Assembly (NCBI GenBank): GCA_032622095.1
Contig: CP136069.1
Location: forward strand, 15,422,450 to 15,486,449
Direction: 5' to 3'
Source: Siphonodentalium dalli
Lineage: Eukaryota; Mollusca; Scaphopoda; Gadilida; Siphonodentaliidae
Length of the DNA stretch: 64,000 nt
Shown: one piece after another, positions 33,736-46,106 of the stretch
Numbering within the stretch: the first letter of the stretch is position 1
How the letters are laid out: each line of letters starts with the position of its first letter
The notes under the pieces: model-generated
Databases searched by the model: none
The model's input: only the letters and a program-made list of their open reading frames with translations
Told to the model about the DNA's origin: nothing
Position numbers and translations under genes: made by a program

Positions 33736-34320
33736 ATTCTGGTATATCACCAGATCCCAGTAAAATTAAGTCCTTGAGGAATATGACGGCGCCAACTACA
33801 GTGAGAGGTGTTAGGGGCTTCATCTAAGCAATGTCATACTACCGACGTTTTCTCCCTAATTTTAGTTAAATATTTATTCCTTTCATTAATATGCAATAGA
33901 AATATGCCAACTTTAAATCGGATCAACAGTGCCAAGATGCTTTTGAGTATTTACAGAAACAGTCTAGTTGTCATACCTCAACTTGCTTATCCAGATTTGA
34001 ATAAACCATACACTTTGTATACAGATAGTGGTCAAAATGCTATTGGTGCGGTATTAGTTCAAAGTTGTGACCAAAATGAGGGAATAAATATATCACAATG
34101 TAGGAATGAAAAGCAAATTTATTTTCTGTCAGCAAAATTGAGTCCTTCAGTAATTGAAAAAGAAACATATGCAATATCTTATGCCCTTACAAAGCTGGAT
34201 TATTATTTAAATGGAGCCACCTTTACTATTAAAATGGATCATTAACCTTCAGAAAATTTATTAACAACTCAATATAATAATCCGAAAATTCAGAGGTGGA
34301 TGTTGTGTTTATCAGCTTAC

Positions 34321-36868
34321 TAGCAGGGTTACCCGGCGTTGCCCAGGTTAAAGTGATGTGAAGCCCTCTGTTGATATTTGATGGGAATAGAGAATACTCT
34401 TGCTCTCAAAGTGTTACAGGTATTCTCAAAATTGTATATCCAAATGGCATCACAAAACATGATTCTTACACATGGAATATAAGTAGTGGCTCACCTTGTC
34501 AGGTCGGAGCGATTATCAATTTGTTTATCGCGTTTAATGCGTCCCACCAATAAAGAAGTATTTATTTATTTACTCCAGACATGAAACATGAACATCATAA
34601 ACACATTAGTTCGAAAAAAGACGACAAGTTTATCATATCTTCATGAAGATACAGATGTTTTAAAAGATGTCCAGGAGCTCATCTGTTCTGGTGCTTTATA
34701 CTGGCTAATCATTTTTAGTTTTAAAAAATGATGTTATGCATGTATAGCAGCTAAATGTGGCCGACACAGCGAGATTTTGAGTTGTTTATCTTAGGCAATG
34801 TTCTAGAAAATTAAAGAAATCCTCTGTATCGGGCAGATATACCCTTGTCAGATGTCAATATTGCAGGATCCTGAAAAATCATGTGCTACGGACTGCGTTT
34901 ACCTTTATCTCAGAAGTTACCGTATTTAACTGCACACTGTGACCACTATTTTTGAACAGGCCTGCTCTACATTTCCATATCTCTTGGCAATTGTAACTTT
35001 TTTTGGTGGAAACTATATTGAATGGGACTCAATCGTGTTATAATATATACAAGAGCCATTCTAATATGCAATCCTCTGATGATTCAATGTCCCTCAGTTT
35101 GAATGAATATATGTATCTCTTAAATAGATTGATATAAATATACTTTTAATGCTTTCTTCTATGTATCTGTGTTGCTGGATCATTATAGAAATTCCCTGAT
35201 TTCCATCCCCATATAAATATGACAGTTGAAAAGATATAATTGTTCAAGTGACTTAATTCGGTCACCATTTGTCGAGATTGTGAAATTGGAATGCCAAAAA
35301 CTCCTTAGAACGACATGGAGATGGCCTGGGAGATGACTATATATAACTTTGTTGGATATCGGCGAATTGAACAATCTTATAAATGACAGTGAATCTCCTC
35401 TCGCCATTCATGACCCAAATGCCACCAAATGTGATTTAATTCATCATATCATTAAATAACGTGCATGAATTTGGTAGCATCAGCTAGTGCTAAATATATT
35501 TGTATAAACTTTGGTGCAACTCCCGTCATGCATGACTTGAACCGCGCCACTTCTGTGATATTTAAACCACGTCTATTAGACTCATGCATGCATTATAAAT
35601 GGAGATGATTATATATACGGTTGGTGATAGTCGGCAACTAAACAAATTCTTATCATAGTTGTTACCCCAAGCTATCACCCAAACGGCACAAATTTCCGTC
35701 TTTAAAGCGGCGCCACTTTTAACATCATTTAACCACACACTTAGGCTCATTATAGAGATGAATATATATAAAATTTATGAAAATTGACGAGTATTCAAAT
35801 TCGTATCAAATTTAGGGCCACCATTGCATATCTCTCACCCAAAAAGGCACCAATATGGCGTATTTAAACCACACGATTAGATTACTCGTATCACGGAGAA
35901 GAATATATATCAATCAGGTGGAAATCGGCGCTAAACATATTGTTTATCAATGTGTGTGTCCCTCTCACCCTCTAGGCACCCCTGACTCGAATGGCCCCAC
36001 CTATTGACATTATTAAACCACAATTAGACTCCTGATATCATGGAGATTATTATTTGTAAGTTTGGTGCTAATCCGCGACTAAACAATTTTTTATCAAATT
36101 TAGTGTAAACCCCACCCCATCCCATCTCTCACCAAAGCAGCACCAATATGACGTCTTTAAAATCACACGATTAGATTCCTCAAATCATGAATAAGAATGT
36201 GTATCAATTTGGTGGAAATTGGCGCTAAAAATATTGTGTATCGAGTTTGATGCCCCTCTCCCTTTCAGTGCACCCCTGACTCGAATGACGCCACTTTTGA
36301 CAGCTTTAAGCCACGCCATTAGACGCCTCGTACCTTGGGGATGAATTTGTATAAGTGTCGTGGCAATCGGCGACTAAACCAATTTTTATCAGATTTAGTA
36401 CCCACCCACCCCTAATCTATCATCCCAACACCAATTTGGCGTCTTTAAATCACACAATAAGATTCATTGTATCACGGAGAAGATCTCAGAAGAATGTGCA
36501 TCAATATGGTGGAATCCGGCGCTAAAATTATTTTGATCAACTTTGGTGCCCCTCTCCCCTTCCGGGCATCTCTGACGCGAACGGCACGACTTTTGACATA
36601 TTTAAACCACACCATTTGATTCCTCATATTATGGGGATGATTATATATAAATGTCGTAGCAATCGGCGACAAATTTTTTCTGCCCCTCCCTCTTTTCTGC
36701 CCCTGACAATAACGTGTCACTTTATAAAATTCTAACCCTCGCCATTATCTTTCTCGTTAAAAGTTACCCCTATAATGCCCCTCTTGTGCCATCTAGGTGG
36801 TCCCCTGTGAATTTCTATAGAACACAGACAGACAGACAGACAGACATTCGCAAATATAGATATAGATA
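34321..36868 (+). mobile_element. Family C element, long copy (non-LTR-like, no ORF)
   Basis: It starts TAGCAGGGTTACCCGGCG and ends with ATAGAACACAGACAGACAG, (CAGA)n and ATATAGATATAGATA. The same 3' part, alone, occurs at 50020-50215, which suggests 5'-truncated retrotransposition. The head resembles the CTAGCAGGTTAGCCCG start at 57630. No reverse transcriptase was found. The interior 35400-36700 is a higher-order tandem array. Confidence 0.7.
35400..36700. repeat. Higher-order tandem array of alternating ~150-bp A and B units
   Basis: A units have GGGGATGATTATATATAA, GGCAATCGGCGACTAAAC, TTTTTATCA and CACCAATATGGCGTCTTTAAA. B units have CACGGAGAAGAATAT, GGTGGAAATCGGCGCTAAA, TTTGGTGCCCCTCTCCC and CCCTGACTCGAATGGC. 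They alternate A-B about four times with a 300-bp dimer period and high divergence. Confidence 0.75.
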
Positions 36869-37029
36869 ATTGTACTATAGAATATCTGCCAGGTAGTGAA
36901 AATAGTGTAGCAGATTTATTAAGTAGAATACCAGAAACCACGGAAACCGAAGCACAATTATCTGACATTGATATACATGATAACAATTTACAAATAAATG
37001 TGATCAATTCAAATCAAATTCCAAATTTC

Positions 37030-38410
37030 TAATAATTTGGAGAGTGTAAAGTGATAACCAATGATCCACTACCACAAGGATAATTGTCAAGTGAATAAGT
37101 GGTTCAGTTTAATATGAAACTCGAACAAGGAAAAGACTCAGAAATTCAGGAAATTATTGCATCGTATAACAGCAATAATCCTTCCCCATCAATTACTAAT
37201 AAATATTTACTTGTCGAAGATGTGTTATATTACATCTCAAACGCAGATGATGGCCCTGTGCTCAGATTAGTTATACCGAGTCATTTGCAAGATAATGTGC
37301 TTATGCAATATCATGACAAACTGGGACAGTTGGGTATTGAATTCCAAATAATTCGTCGTAAATAATACTGGAAAATATGTACAAGGGTATATATGAACAC
37401 TGTGAGAAGTGTGTGATTTGTAAATAACGGAATTTGGTGAAACTGCGACCTCCATTACTGGACACTGACATACCAGCTTTTACAGGGGCAAAATGCAGTA
37501 TAGACATTTCTGGACCTATTCAACTAACATTAGCTAATAATAAATACTTGTTACCATGGTTATATTTGTATAGTGGTTGGATAGAACAAGCAAGAGCACA
37601 GATTTTATTATTCATTGTTTTTTGGAAGACATTATTCCAAGGTTTAATGTACCAATTCAGATTTTGAGCGACAACGCAAAGGAGTTCATTTCAAATAATG
37701 TTAAAGTCTGTAACGTCTAGGAATAAAATTAGTTTTAACCAGTTTTTATTCGCCTCAGTCTAACAGTCAGAATGAGAGATCACACCGTTGTCTAAATGAC
37801 ATATTATCTAATATTATGGAGGGAAATCAGAGAACATGGGACCTTGATTTGAAACAAGCATTATTGGCACATAGATGCATGATTTTAGATTCCTCAAAAA
37901 ATTCAAGTTTTGAATTAATGTATTGACACCCACCGTTTTGACTTTGGATAATATATTAGCTCCCAGGTTTAAATATATGGGTAACCAAATGCATCAAATT
38001 ACTCTTCAAGTACAGTATAGGGCTTCGAGGTCTGTTCACCATCACATGAAAATTGCTAAATGTCGACAAAAAGAACAAATAAAAACAGCAGATGTAACTT
38101 ATAATGTTGGTGATAAAGTATATCATAAGTTTGGACATGCATCGGGTAATTTGTCGTCAAAATGGGCTCCATATCACGGGATTCTAGAGAATAAAGGTCC
38201 GGTTTCATTTATCATTAAAGATGAACTTACCGGTCGCACATAAAAGCACATTCTAGGAATTTGAGACACGCATCGGTAGACATATGGAAAATTCCAAAGA
38301 GAACATTAACCAGCCGAACGAGTCAACAACAACTGGTATGCCCAGATAGCGATCAGGATATTAGGTTAAGTGATGAGGAGCAAATTGGCACAATTAATCA
38401 AATAATTAAT
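37030..38410 (+). pseudogene. Retroelement integrase and pol C-terminus
   Basis: LVIPSHLQDNVLMQYHDKLG starts the H-H-C-C zinc region, whose later part is frameshifted near 37365-37430. The core has SIDISGP (first catalytic D), SDNAKEF (second D) and NSQNERSHRCLNDIL (catalytic E), with stops between. A C-terminal GPY/F-type module follows: TYNVGDKVYHKF, LSSKWAPYHGILENKGPVSF. The tail reads RHASVDIWKIPKRTLTSR-like in shifted frames to about 38410. Integrase would insert the cDNA into the host genome. Confidence 0.85.
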
Positions 38411-39237
38411 TGGCGTTGAGTACAAAGGCCAACTGAAGACATTGTCACAGAAAATTCTATACCTTCATGTGAATTGCGAAATCGCATTCGCCACGCTGTA
38501 GGCCATATCTCTGATAGATAGTGAACAAATACCCTTGATTAAAATACAACGAGAATTAAGAGCACATAATTCCCAACATAAGATTGATTAACAATTAATT
38601 GTCGACAAGAATCTAAAATTAACCATATAATAACTCCTTCTGACAGTTTAACGATCAGATTGCACGACGAGACAAATTCGAGTTTTTTTTATCTGATTGT
38701 GGTTGTTGTATTATTAATGTGGTATGATATGGGTTAATCGCACATGTGTTGCTAAAGGACAAAGTAATGAATGAATAGTATGATATTGTGCTTAATGGAC
38801 TGAACACAATCAATATATATGGAATTTACGAGTTTGGGAAGTTGTAATCCAATATGGACCACAATTTGTTTTATGTTTCAGTCATGTACGGTGTCATTCA
38901 TTTACTGGTTGTCCTAAACGCATGAGGCTGTGCGAGCTCATCAATTAATACCATGTGTAGGAATTAAATTAAAAGTTGTGTTAGGTGGTAAATAATTAAA
39001 AGTCCTTCTAAATGTCAGAATCAAGTGATGAAAATAGCTAGTTATGGAAACTAATAAATTATTACAAGTGACAAATATGCCACAAATGCATTAAAAAGCG
39101 TTTCTGTTAAATGTGTCGTTGCATATTCGGGGCACCACACTAGGGTGTTCAGGGTGTGATGCTGTTTTGTGTTAAATGTTCTGTTAAATTAGTGAAAACT
39201 TGTGAACCGAATGCTCAAATAAGTGTCACTAAAATAA

Positions 39238-39508
39238 AATTTGTCTTGTATTCTTTAACAATTTTATAATTTCACCCATACAGAGCCCCAGACATACATG
39301 AGCAGACGACACTCTTCTATATGCTTCTATATATGTGTGGGGCTCCCTGCAGGGTAAAGGATGTTTTTTTTAATTTTATGTCCTAAAAATTGTCAGAAAC
39401 ATTTATTTAAAAGAAATGATAAAAAATTGTTAGGCCAATGCATTCTCTTCTATATGCGAGGCGACCTATGGTCGACTCGCATATATAAGAGAATGCATTG
39501 GCACAGGG
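39238..39508. mobile_element. MITE family B copy, left end missing
   Basis: Starts inside the element at TCTTTAACAATTTTATAATT, includes CAGAGCCCCAGACATAC and GGGGCTCCCTGCAGGG, and ends with the complete right hairpin to GGCACAGGG, followed by TA. Confidence 0.75.
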
Positions 39509-39821
39509 TACACACCAACATAACCCTGCTATGCTCCAATAAGAGCCCAATTATAAAACCATTATAGTAAGTAAGAACACCATTTCATATTCAAACAAAA
39601 GGTTGTGAAAATTGCTGTTTCTTCATTTACATAATGTATTTTGATCATACCGGAAGTTTCAATAAAGTTACGAAACCGAATAGTAAAAATCACTAAAAAC
39701 TGCAACTATCAATATGCAAGGTTAAAATTGTGCTAAACAACCTTCATATGTTCTTGTAATATGCAGTGATATTCGTATGGTGTATATGAGCAACACAAGA
39801 GTATGCAAGGTTATTATTTTA

Positions 39822-40175
39822 CCCTGTGCCAATGCATTCTCTTATATATGCGAGTCGACCATATGTCGCCTCGCATATATAAGAGAATGCATTGGCCTAA
39901 CTATTTTTTACAATTTTAATAATTTGTTCTTGTATGCTTTAACAATTTTATAATTTCACCATACAGAGCCCCAGACAAACAAGAGCAGACGACACTCTTC
40001 TATATGCTTCTATATATGTGTGGGTAATGGATGTTTTTGATTTTATGTCATAAAAATTGTAAGAAACATTTATTTAAAAAACATGATAAAAAATTGTTAG
40101 ACCAATGCATTCTCTTATATATGCGAGGCGACCTATGGTCGACTCGCGTATGTAAGAGAATGCATTGGCACAGGG
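39822..40175. mobile_element. MITE family B, complete copy (first of duplicated pair)
   Basis: 354 bp from CCCTGTGCCAATGCATTCTC to GCATTGGCACAGGG, flanked by TA on both sides. Both ends are hairpins, left core GAGTCGACCATATGTCGCCTC, right core GAGGCGACCTATGGTCGACTC. The interior matches 39238-39508 and 8624-8942. Confidence 0.85.
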
Positions 40176-41515
40176 TAACATGTATGTTAAAATGGAAAAT
40201 CGGTACCTGTATTTCAGCGAAATAAATGTTGTTCCCAGAAAATTCATTCTCATAACCATCATATCAAGGCAGTCGTTAATTGGACACATTGCGCAATGTT
40301 TCCAAGTTGAAAAAGGGAGACTATCTCCTTTATCCGCAATGTCGTTACAGTGTTAGGATATCCATGTATCGATAAGTTATCCGTGTATATTGTACAATAG
40401 ATTAGCAGAGATGGACTTGTCAAAATTAAAGATGAATAGTATAATCGAAGGATATTATCCGAGAAGCATTTGTCATAATTAAAGATGAATAAGTATAATT
40501 GAAGGGTACTTTGGGGATAAGACAAATGAAAACGATTCTGATTCGGGTGAAAATAATTGACTTGTCATAATGAAAGACAAAATGGAATACTGTAATGTGT
40601 CTTACCTGTCGTGAAGAAAGAAGAAATGGAATAATGTAATGAGTGTTGGAATTAGGAAAATTGTTAAACAAGAATTGCATTGTCACAACGAAAGACATAA
40701 TTGAATGTAATGTGAGAATGATATAATTGAATGATATCTTCTTAGATAAGGTATATGAAAATAGCCATTTATCACGTAAACGAGAAAAAGTAATTGTAAG
40801 TAAATTGGAAATGTGACTGAAAAGCCTATATAAAATGATCGCACGTGGAAGTAATTGGATCTTATATTGAAATTGAACCTATATAAGAACCAAGTTGAAA
40901 ACGAAAGTAACTTAGTAATCTTATACTAACTCTCATTATTTTTCAGATAGAACCAAAGCGACTGCTTCTCTTGTTTTCAATATTAAACACCACTCGACTA
41001 GATACCGAACGATCAATATGAACTATTATAGCAAGACATGTTATATTTGAAACTGAAACTGATTTACATGAACTCATCAAAATGAAATCTTGGATTTGTA
41101 ATAGACCTACAACCTTACCATGAATTTTTGAAGACTTTGGCAAAAAGCATTAGGAATGCACAAACTTCAATAACCAGAGTAAATGTGAAATATAATTACG
41201 ATGCCAAATATATTGAACCCTGCTATGCTCCAATAAGAGCCCAATTATAAAACCATTATAGTAAGTAAGAACACCATTTCATATTCAAACAAAAGGTTGT
41301 GAAAATTGCTGTTTCTTCATTTACATAATGTATTTTGATAATACCGGAAGTTTCAATAAAGTTACGAAACCGAATAGTAAAAATCACTAAAAACTGCAAC
41401 TATCAATATGCAAGGTTAAAATTGTGCTAAACAACCTTCATATGTTCTTGTAATATGCAGTGATATTCGTATGGTGTATATGAGCAACACAAGAGTATGC
41501 AAGGTTATTATTTTA

Positions 41516-41869
41516 CCCTGTGCCAATGCATTCTCTTATATATGCGAGTCGACCATATGTCGCCTCGCATATATAAGAGAATGCATTGGCCTAACTATTT
41601 TTTACAATTTTAATAATTTGTTCTTGTATTCTTTAACAATTTTATAATTTCACCATACAGAGCCCCAGACAAACACGAGCAGACGACACTCTTCTATATG
41701 CTTCTATATATGTGTGGGTAATGGATGTTTTTGATTTTATGTCATAAAAATTGTAAGAAACATTTATTTAAAAAACATGATAAAAAATTGTTAGACCAAT
41801 GCATTCTCTTATATATGCGAGGCGATCTATGGTCGACTCGCATATGTAAGAGAATGCATTGGCACAGGG
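41516..41869. mobile_element. MITE family B, complete copy (second of duplicated pair)
   Basis: Same element 1694 bases later, carried by the tandem duplication rather than by a separate insertion. The right hairpin differs at two positions from the first copy. Confidence 0.85.
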
Positions 41870-44652
41870 TAACATGTATGTTAAAATGGAAAATCGGTAC
41901 CTGTATTTCAGCGAAATAAATGTTGTTCCCAGAAAATTCATTCTCATAACCATCATATCAAGGCAGTCGTTAATTGGACACATTGCGCAATGTTTCCAAG
42001 TTGAAAAAGGGAGACTATCTCCTTTATCCGCAATGTCGTTACAGTGTTAGGATATCCATGTATCGATAAGTTATCCGTGTATATTGTACAATAGATTAGC
42101 AGAGATGGACTTGTCAAAATTAAAGATGAATAGTATAATCGAAGGATATTATCCGAGAAGCATTTGTCATAATTAAAGATGAATAAGTATAATTGAAGGG
42201 TACTTTGGGGATAAGACAAATGAAAACGATTCTGATTCGGGTGAAAATAATTGACTTGTCATAATGAAAGACAAAATGGAATACTGTAATGTGTCTTACC
42301 TGTCGTGAAGAAAGAAGAAATGGAATAATGTAATGAGTGTTGGAATTAGGAAAATTGTTAAACAAGAATTGCATTGTCACAACGAAAGACATAATTGAAT
42401 GTAATGTGAGAATGATATAATTGAATGATATCTTCTTAGATAAGGTATATGAAAATAGCCATTTATCACGTAAACGAGAAAAAGTAATTGTAAGTAAATT
42501 GGAAATGTGACTGAAAAGCCTATATAAAATGATCGCACGTGGAAGTAATTGGATCTTATATTGAAATTGAACCTATATAAGAACCAAGTTGAAAACGAAA
42601 GTAACTTAGTAATCTTATACTAACTCTCATTATTTTTCAGATAGAACCAAAGCGACTGCTTCTCTTGTTTTCAATATTAAACACCACTCGACTAGATACC
42701 GAACGATCAATATGAACTATTATAGCAAGACATGTTATATTTGAAACTGAAACTGATTTACATGAACTCATCAAAATGAAATCTTGGATTTGTAATAGAC
42801 CTACAACCTTACCATGAATTTTTGAAGACTTTGGCAAAAAGCATTAGGAATGCACAAACTTCAATAACCAGAGTAAATGTGAAATATAATTACGATGCCA
42901 AATATATTGAACGCAACATATCAGAGTATTTAGCTGAAGAAACGATTCAAGATATGGAAGAAACAAATAATTTGCTTATGTTATTTAAAGGTGAATTGGA
43001 AACGGTTCAAAGTGCATTGGGTCATATTATAAAACAGTTTAACGAATATAAACAACTTTATACTGGTGCACGTACTCGAGAAAAACGTGGTGCCCCTTTT
43101 GGATTCATTGGAAAGGCCATTAGTTTTTATTTAAAACGTTAACAGCTGATGATTTAGAACCAATCATTGACAGTCTAAATGAATTGCAAACAAACCAAAG
43201 AAGAATAAAACATGTTGTTGAGAAAAGCTTAAGTGTCATTTACATAACACAATTTCATGTAATTCAAAATAGACATACATTAAATATGATAATAAAATTT
43301 TGAAGATGTCAGCAAAAAACTAGAGAGTAGATTAACTCGATCAGAAAGGCGGATAACCTATTTGGAATTATCCACGCAAATGTTTGGTAGACTACAGCTT
43401 GTAGTCCGCGAGATAGCACAGCAAGTGCTTGATATAAAGATTTATTTAACTCACTTGCACACTCAGTTAAATCCTTTGGTAACACCGAGACTAACACTTA
43501 TGTGATTAGCATCAGTCAGTTAGCAATGGTGTTGCAAACACTGCAACCAAAGCTTCTGCGCTATCTACCAATGTCTTTTGATTTGGCAACAAAAATGTGA
43601 TTTTATTATCACAAATTATATGTACATACCGTGCTGACTGATAAGAAAATAATACTGGTCGTTCAGGTACCATTATTATATGTCAGAGAACAATATATCA
43701 TTCACCGCACGCATAGCTAACCATATCCTTTAACAGGCTATCAAAAAAACAAGTACCTCATACATTTGACACAATGATAGCTAATTACCGACTGAGTGCT
43801 AATTATTTGCCAGTGGACGTGGGACAAACTAAATATACATTTGTAGAGGACACAGCAGGCTGTTTGGTGGATCAAATGCCTTTTGTGATTTGAGTGGAAT
43901 AATTTATCGAGCAGATCCTAACAGAATTTGAGAGGTAGCATTATTCTTGGGATCAGACGAGCATATTTCGCGAACATGTACGACCATCGTTCAACCTAAT
44001 ATGATGTTACCCTGTGCACACCGACCCACGGGAAATCTGTTCGCAATAGCGACACAAAATTATCCACGAAAATAAAACGACCCCAATCGATTTCTTATCT
44101 TACCATCCCAATGTGTGGCCACAGCCGCCCATTTGAAATCAGTTGCATTTTCAAACGAAAATGTCACTGATAATTTAATCAGTGCTGTGGAAAAAGAATT
44201 GTTACCTAGTATCATGATGTACAGTTGACAATGTGGAAACCAGTGTTGGAAGGAATTACGAATTTACAAAACATAACAATACCGAGGATGTTGAAAGAAA
44301 TTAAAGAAATACCCATGAACACCCTAGTAGAATTGAGTTCTGTATCACCAGGTTCCGGGGTATTTCAACCACGAGTTTGGTTTCGAAATAATGCATACCC
44401 AGTGTCAATAAGTGTAATATTAATTGTCATAATAGTATTGGTATGTTTCCGAATGGCGTTGTTCCGTCTCTGTAAATGGGTGCTAAAATGTATATCAAGC
44501 AAAACACGCACTACATCGACTAAGGCAAAAGCTAGTCTAGTTGTGTTTAAAATAACAAGGTGGAAGCACACAGACAGGAGACAACCTCGGCGCCATCTTC
44601 ACCGACACCGTACGTAGATATGGCCGCAGATCAGGAATAGAATACATGAAGA

Positions 44653-45036
44653 ATGACAACTCAAAAACCTCCTAGACGACAGCGCCCGATATTTGATTAT
44701 AAATCGAAGATTGAGAATAATGATCCTATACAGTGGGGTCACGTGGAGGCTAGAATGGAGTTGGAGTCCATTGATGATAATAATAAGCAAGAAGGGTCGG
44801 GGTTAATGATGCAGCCTATTAGACAAATCTATCCTTCTTTGGAAAGGCCATCGGGGCCGGGGTGTGACATAAAAGTCACACCTGGGTTGCCGTTACCATC
44901 CAGGACAAGTTCAAATATGACTACCAAGGCTCAATTAAATCTTCCTCCACTAACGTATAAATCAATCAATCTTCCCAGTTTGAGGAAGAAACGCGAGCCA
45001 AGTTCCGTATCTGTGGTTTGCCTTTGGCGGCATTAA
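44653..45036 (+). CDS. Unassigned 127-residue frame downstream of env
   Basis: Begins MTTQKPPRRQRPIFDYKSK and stays open to a stop after LWRH. Basic and proline-rich, no membrane segment or motif I recognise. It starts 36 bases after the env stop, on the same strand, inside the retroelement. It could be an env cytoplasmic tail in a shifted frame, a small accessory frame, or chance. Confidence 0.35.
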   Translation: MTTQKPPRRQRPIFDYKSKIENNDPIQWGHVEARMELESIDDNNKQEGSGLMMQPIRQIYPSLERPSGPGCDIKVTPGLPLPSRTSSNMTTKAQLNLPPLTYKSINLPSLRKKREPSSVSVVCLWRH

Positions 45037-45979
45037 TTGCAATTATTAAACGACCCCCTTTTGAGGGCAGACCTCAGTTAGAGGTAGGAAATCTAATGAG
45101 TAACGAGAATAGAAGGCCCACACCCTTAGAATATTAAGGTTATAGTCGTGTTTCTGATTTGACACCATGTTAATAATACACATTGAATGTATTATCATGT
45201 AGTACACTATTGTATTTTAACTATTATGTATTACTAGTTAAGTATATTGTTGTATTCAATTTGTGTAAGTCAGCTGAATAATGTAAAATTGGCACAAAAA
45301 ATAGTTGAGGCACGATGGAGGCTGCAAATATAAGAATTAACGTTAATGTGACTTAACAATAAAATTCATGTTCGTCAAGGGTTTTTTTTAGCAGTTAGAT
45401 ATGACTGAAATTTCAATATGGTATAGTTAAAGATACGGGCGGCCTTGGAGGTTGGTATGCTGTTAAAATATTCAGCTCCGTCAACACCGCCATAAACAGA
45501 AAGAATAGTAAATTATAAACAGACGCTGTTCTCACACCAATCAGAAATATGGCATAACAGTATGTTATTGTCAATTTTGTTTGCTTTGTTATGTAAACAA
45601 AAGTAACAAAAGTTACGTTTCCTGGTTTTTGTTTAGATCCGTATATGGCAAACATAAAAGGCGTTATGTATTACTGTTTTCCTGATATGGAAATAATAAA
45701 GAGCGTTTATATCATTTCTGTGTGATTAACCAATATAATTGCGCTGTGTTATGTAAACAGAAGCATACCTTATGTAACACAAACAGGCTGTTGTTTACGC
45801 CCACCATCGCACGTCTTGACGACAATATACTATTTGCGCGTTGATTATTTTTGGCATATGAACAAAACTATATAAATTTTAATATTCCTTCTGTTGATGG
45901 CGATTTGAACAAATATGAATATTTCTGCAACGAACACCGCCCGTGCCTTTAAGTACTTGAAGGGAGTCTATAAACATTA
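45037..45979. other. Retroelement 3' region, probable U3 or later insertion
   Basis: No gene. It has CCTGATATGGAAATAATAAAGAGCG at about 45681, a phrase also seen near 55830. It does not match the sequence left of 26946, so the LTR copies diverge here or one holds an insertion. Confidence 0.45.
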
Positions 45980-46106
45980 GGAAATTGTTGTGGTATTCAT
46001 ATATTCGTACATTATATGCTGGATCCAATAAAGATTGTGAAACCTCAAAACTGTGTTTGAACCAGCGTTACCCAACGGGAGTCAACGATCTGTGGCCTAC
46101 TATAGC
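45980..46106 (+). repeat. 3' LTR, right-hand part
   Basis: Direct copy of 26946-27070 with about a dozen differences, including AATAAAG and ending GGCCTACTATAG. The number of differences argues for an old insertion. Confidence 0.7.

Larger units (their letters stand above)
33738..36960 (+). pseudogene. Retroelement RNase H, split by a 2.5-kb insertion
   Basis: The connection region SGISPDPSKIKSLRNM and SYYRRFLPNFS leads to LAYPDLNKPYTLYTDSG, QNAIGAVLVQ, LSPSVIEKETYAISYALTK and TFTIKMDH, which is the RNase H fold with its catalytic D and E. A stop follows MDH at 34243-34245. The domain breaks off near 34320 and resumes at 36869 with CTIEYLPGSENSVADLLSR. It would remove RNA during reverse transcription. 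Confidence 0.85.
39522..42909 (+). repeat. 1694-bp tandem duplication inside env
   Basis: 39522-41215 and 41216-42909 are nearly identical; I see only single-base differences such as ATCATACC/ATAATACC and AACAAGAGC/AACACGAGC. Both begin AACCCTGCTATGCTCC. Each unit includes a family B MITE and the start of the env piece that continues past 42909. The junction interrupts the env frame. Confidence 0.92.
38411..44617 (+). pseudogene. Retroelement envelope (fusion-protein type), disrupted
   Basis: Env-like coding appears in pieces. The N-terminal part is poorly preserved and interrupted by MITEs and a tandem duplication. At 42822-43142 a clear frame has IERNISEYLAEETIQDMEET, a long helical stretch, a furin-type REKR site (43077-43088) and directly after it GAPFGFIGKAISF, a fusion-peptide-like segment. 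More pieces follow (ADDLEPIIDSLNEL). The last frame, 44225-44617, has a transmembrane helix PVSISVILIVIIVLVCF and a basic tail. This layout matches class I-like F-type envelopes of errantivirus-like elements. Stops make it non-functional. Confidence 0.78.
26946..46106 (+). mobile_element. Old Ty3/gypsy endogenous retrovirus-like element with env, disrupted
   Basis: Direct terminal copies of about 125 bp (26946-27070 and 45980-46106) enclose, in order on the plus strand, gag, protease, reverse transcriptase, RNase H, integrase and an envelope gene. All frames carry stops or frameshifts. Insertions at about 28980-30575, 32577-33437, 34321-36868 and 39238-39508/39822-40175, plus a 1694-bp tandem duplication, expand it to 19 kb. 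The gene order and the fusion-type env resemble errantivirus-like Ty3/gypsy elements. It lies in an intron of the EGF/lectin gene, on the opposite strand. Confidence 0.85.
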
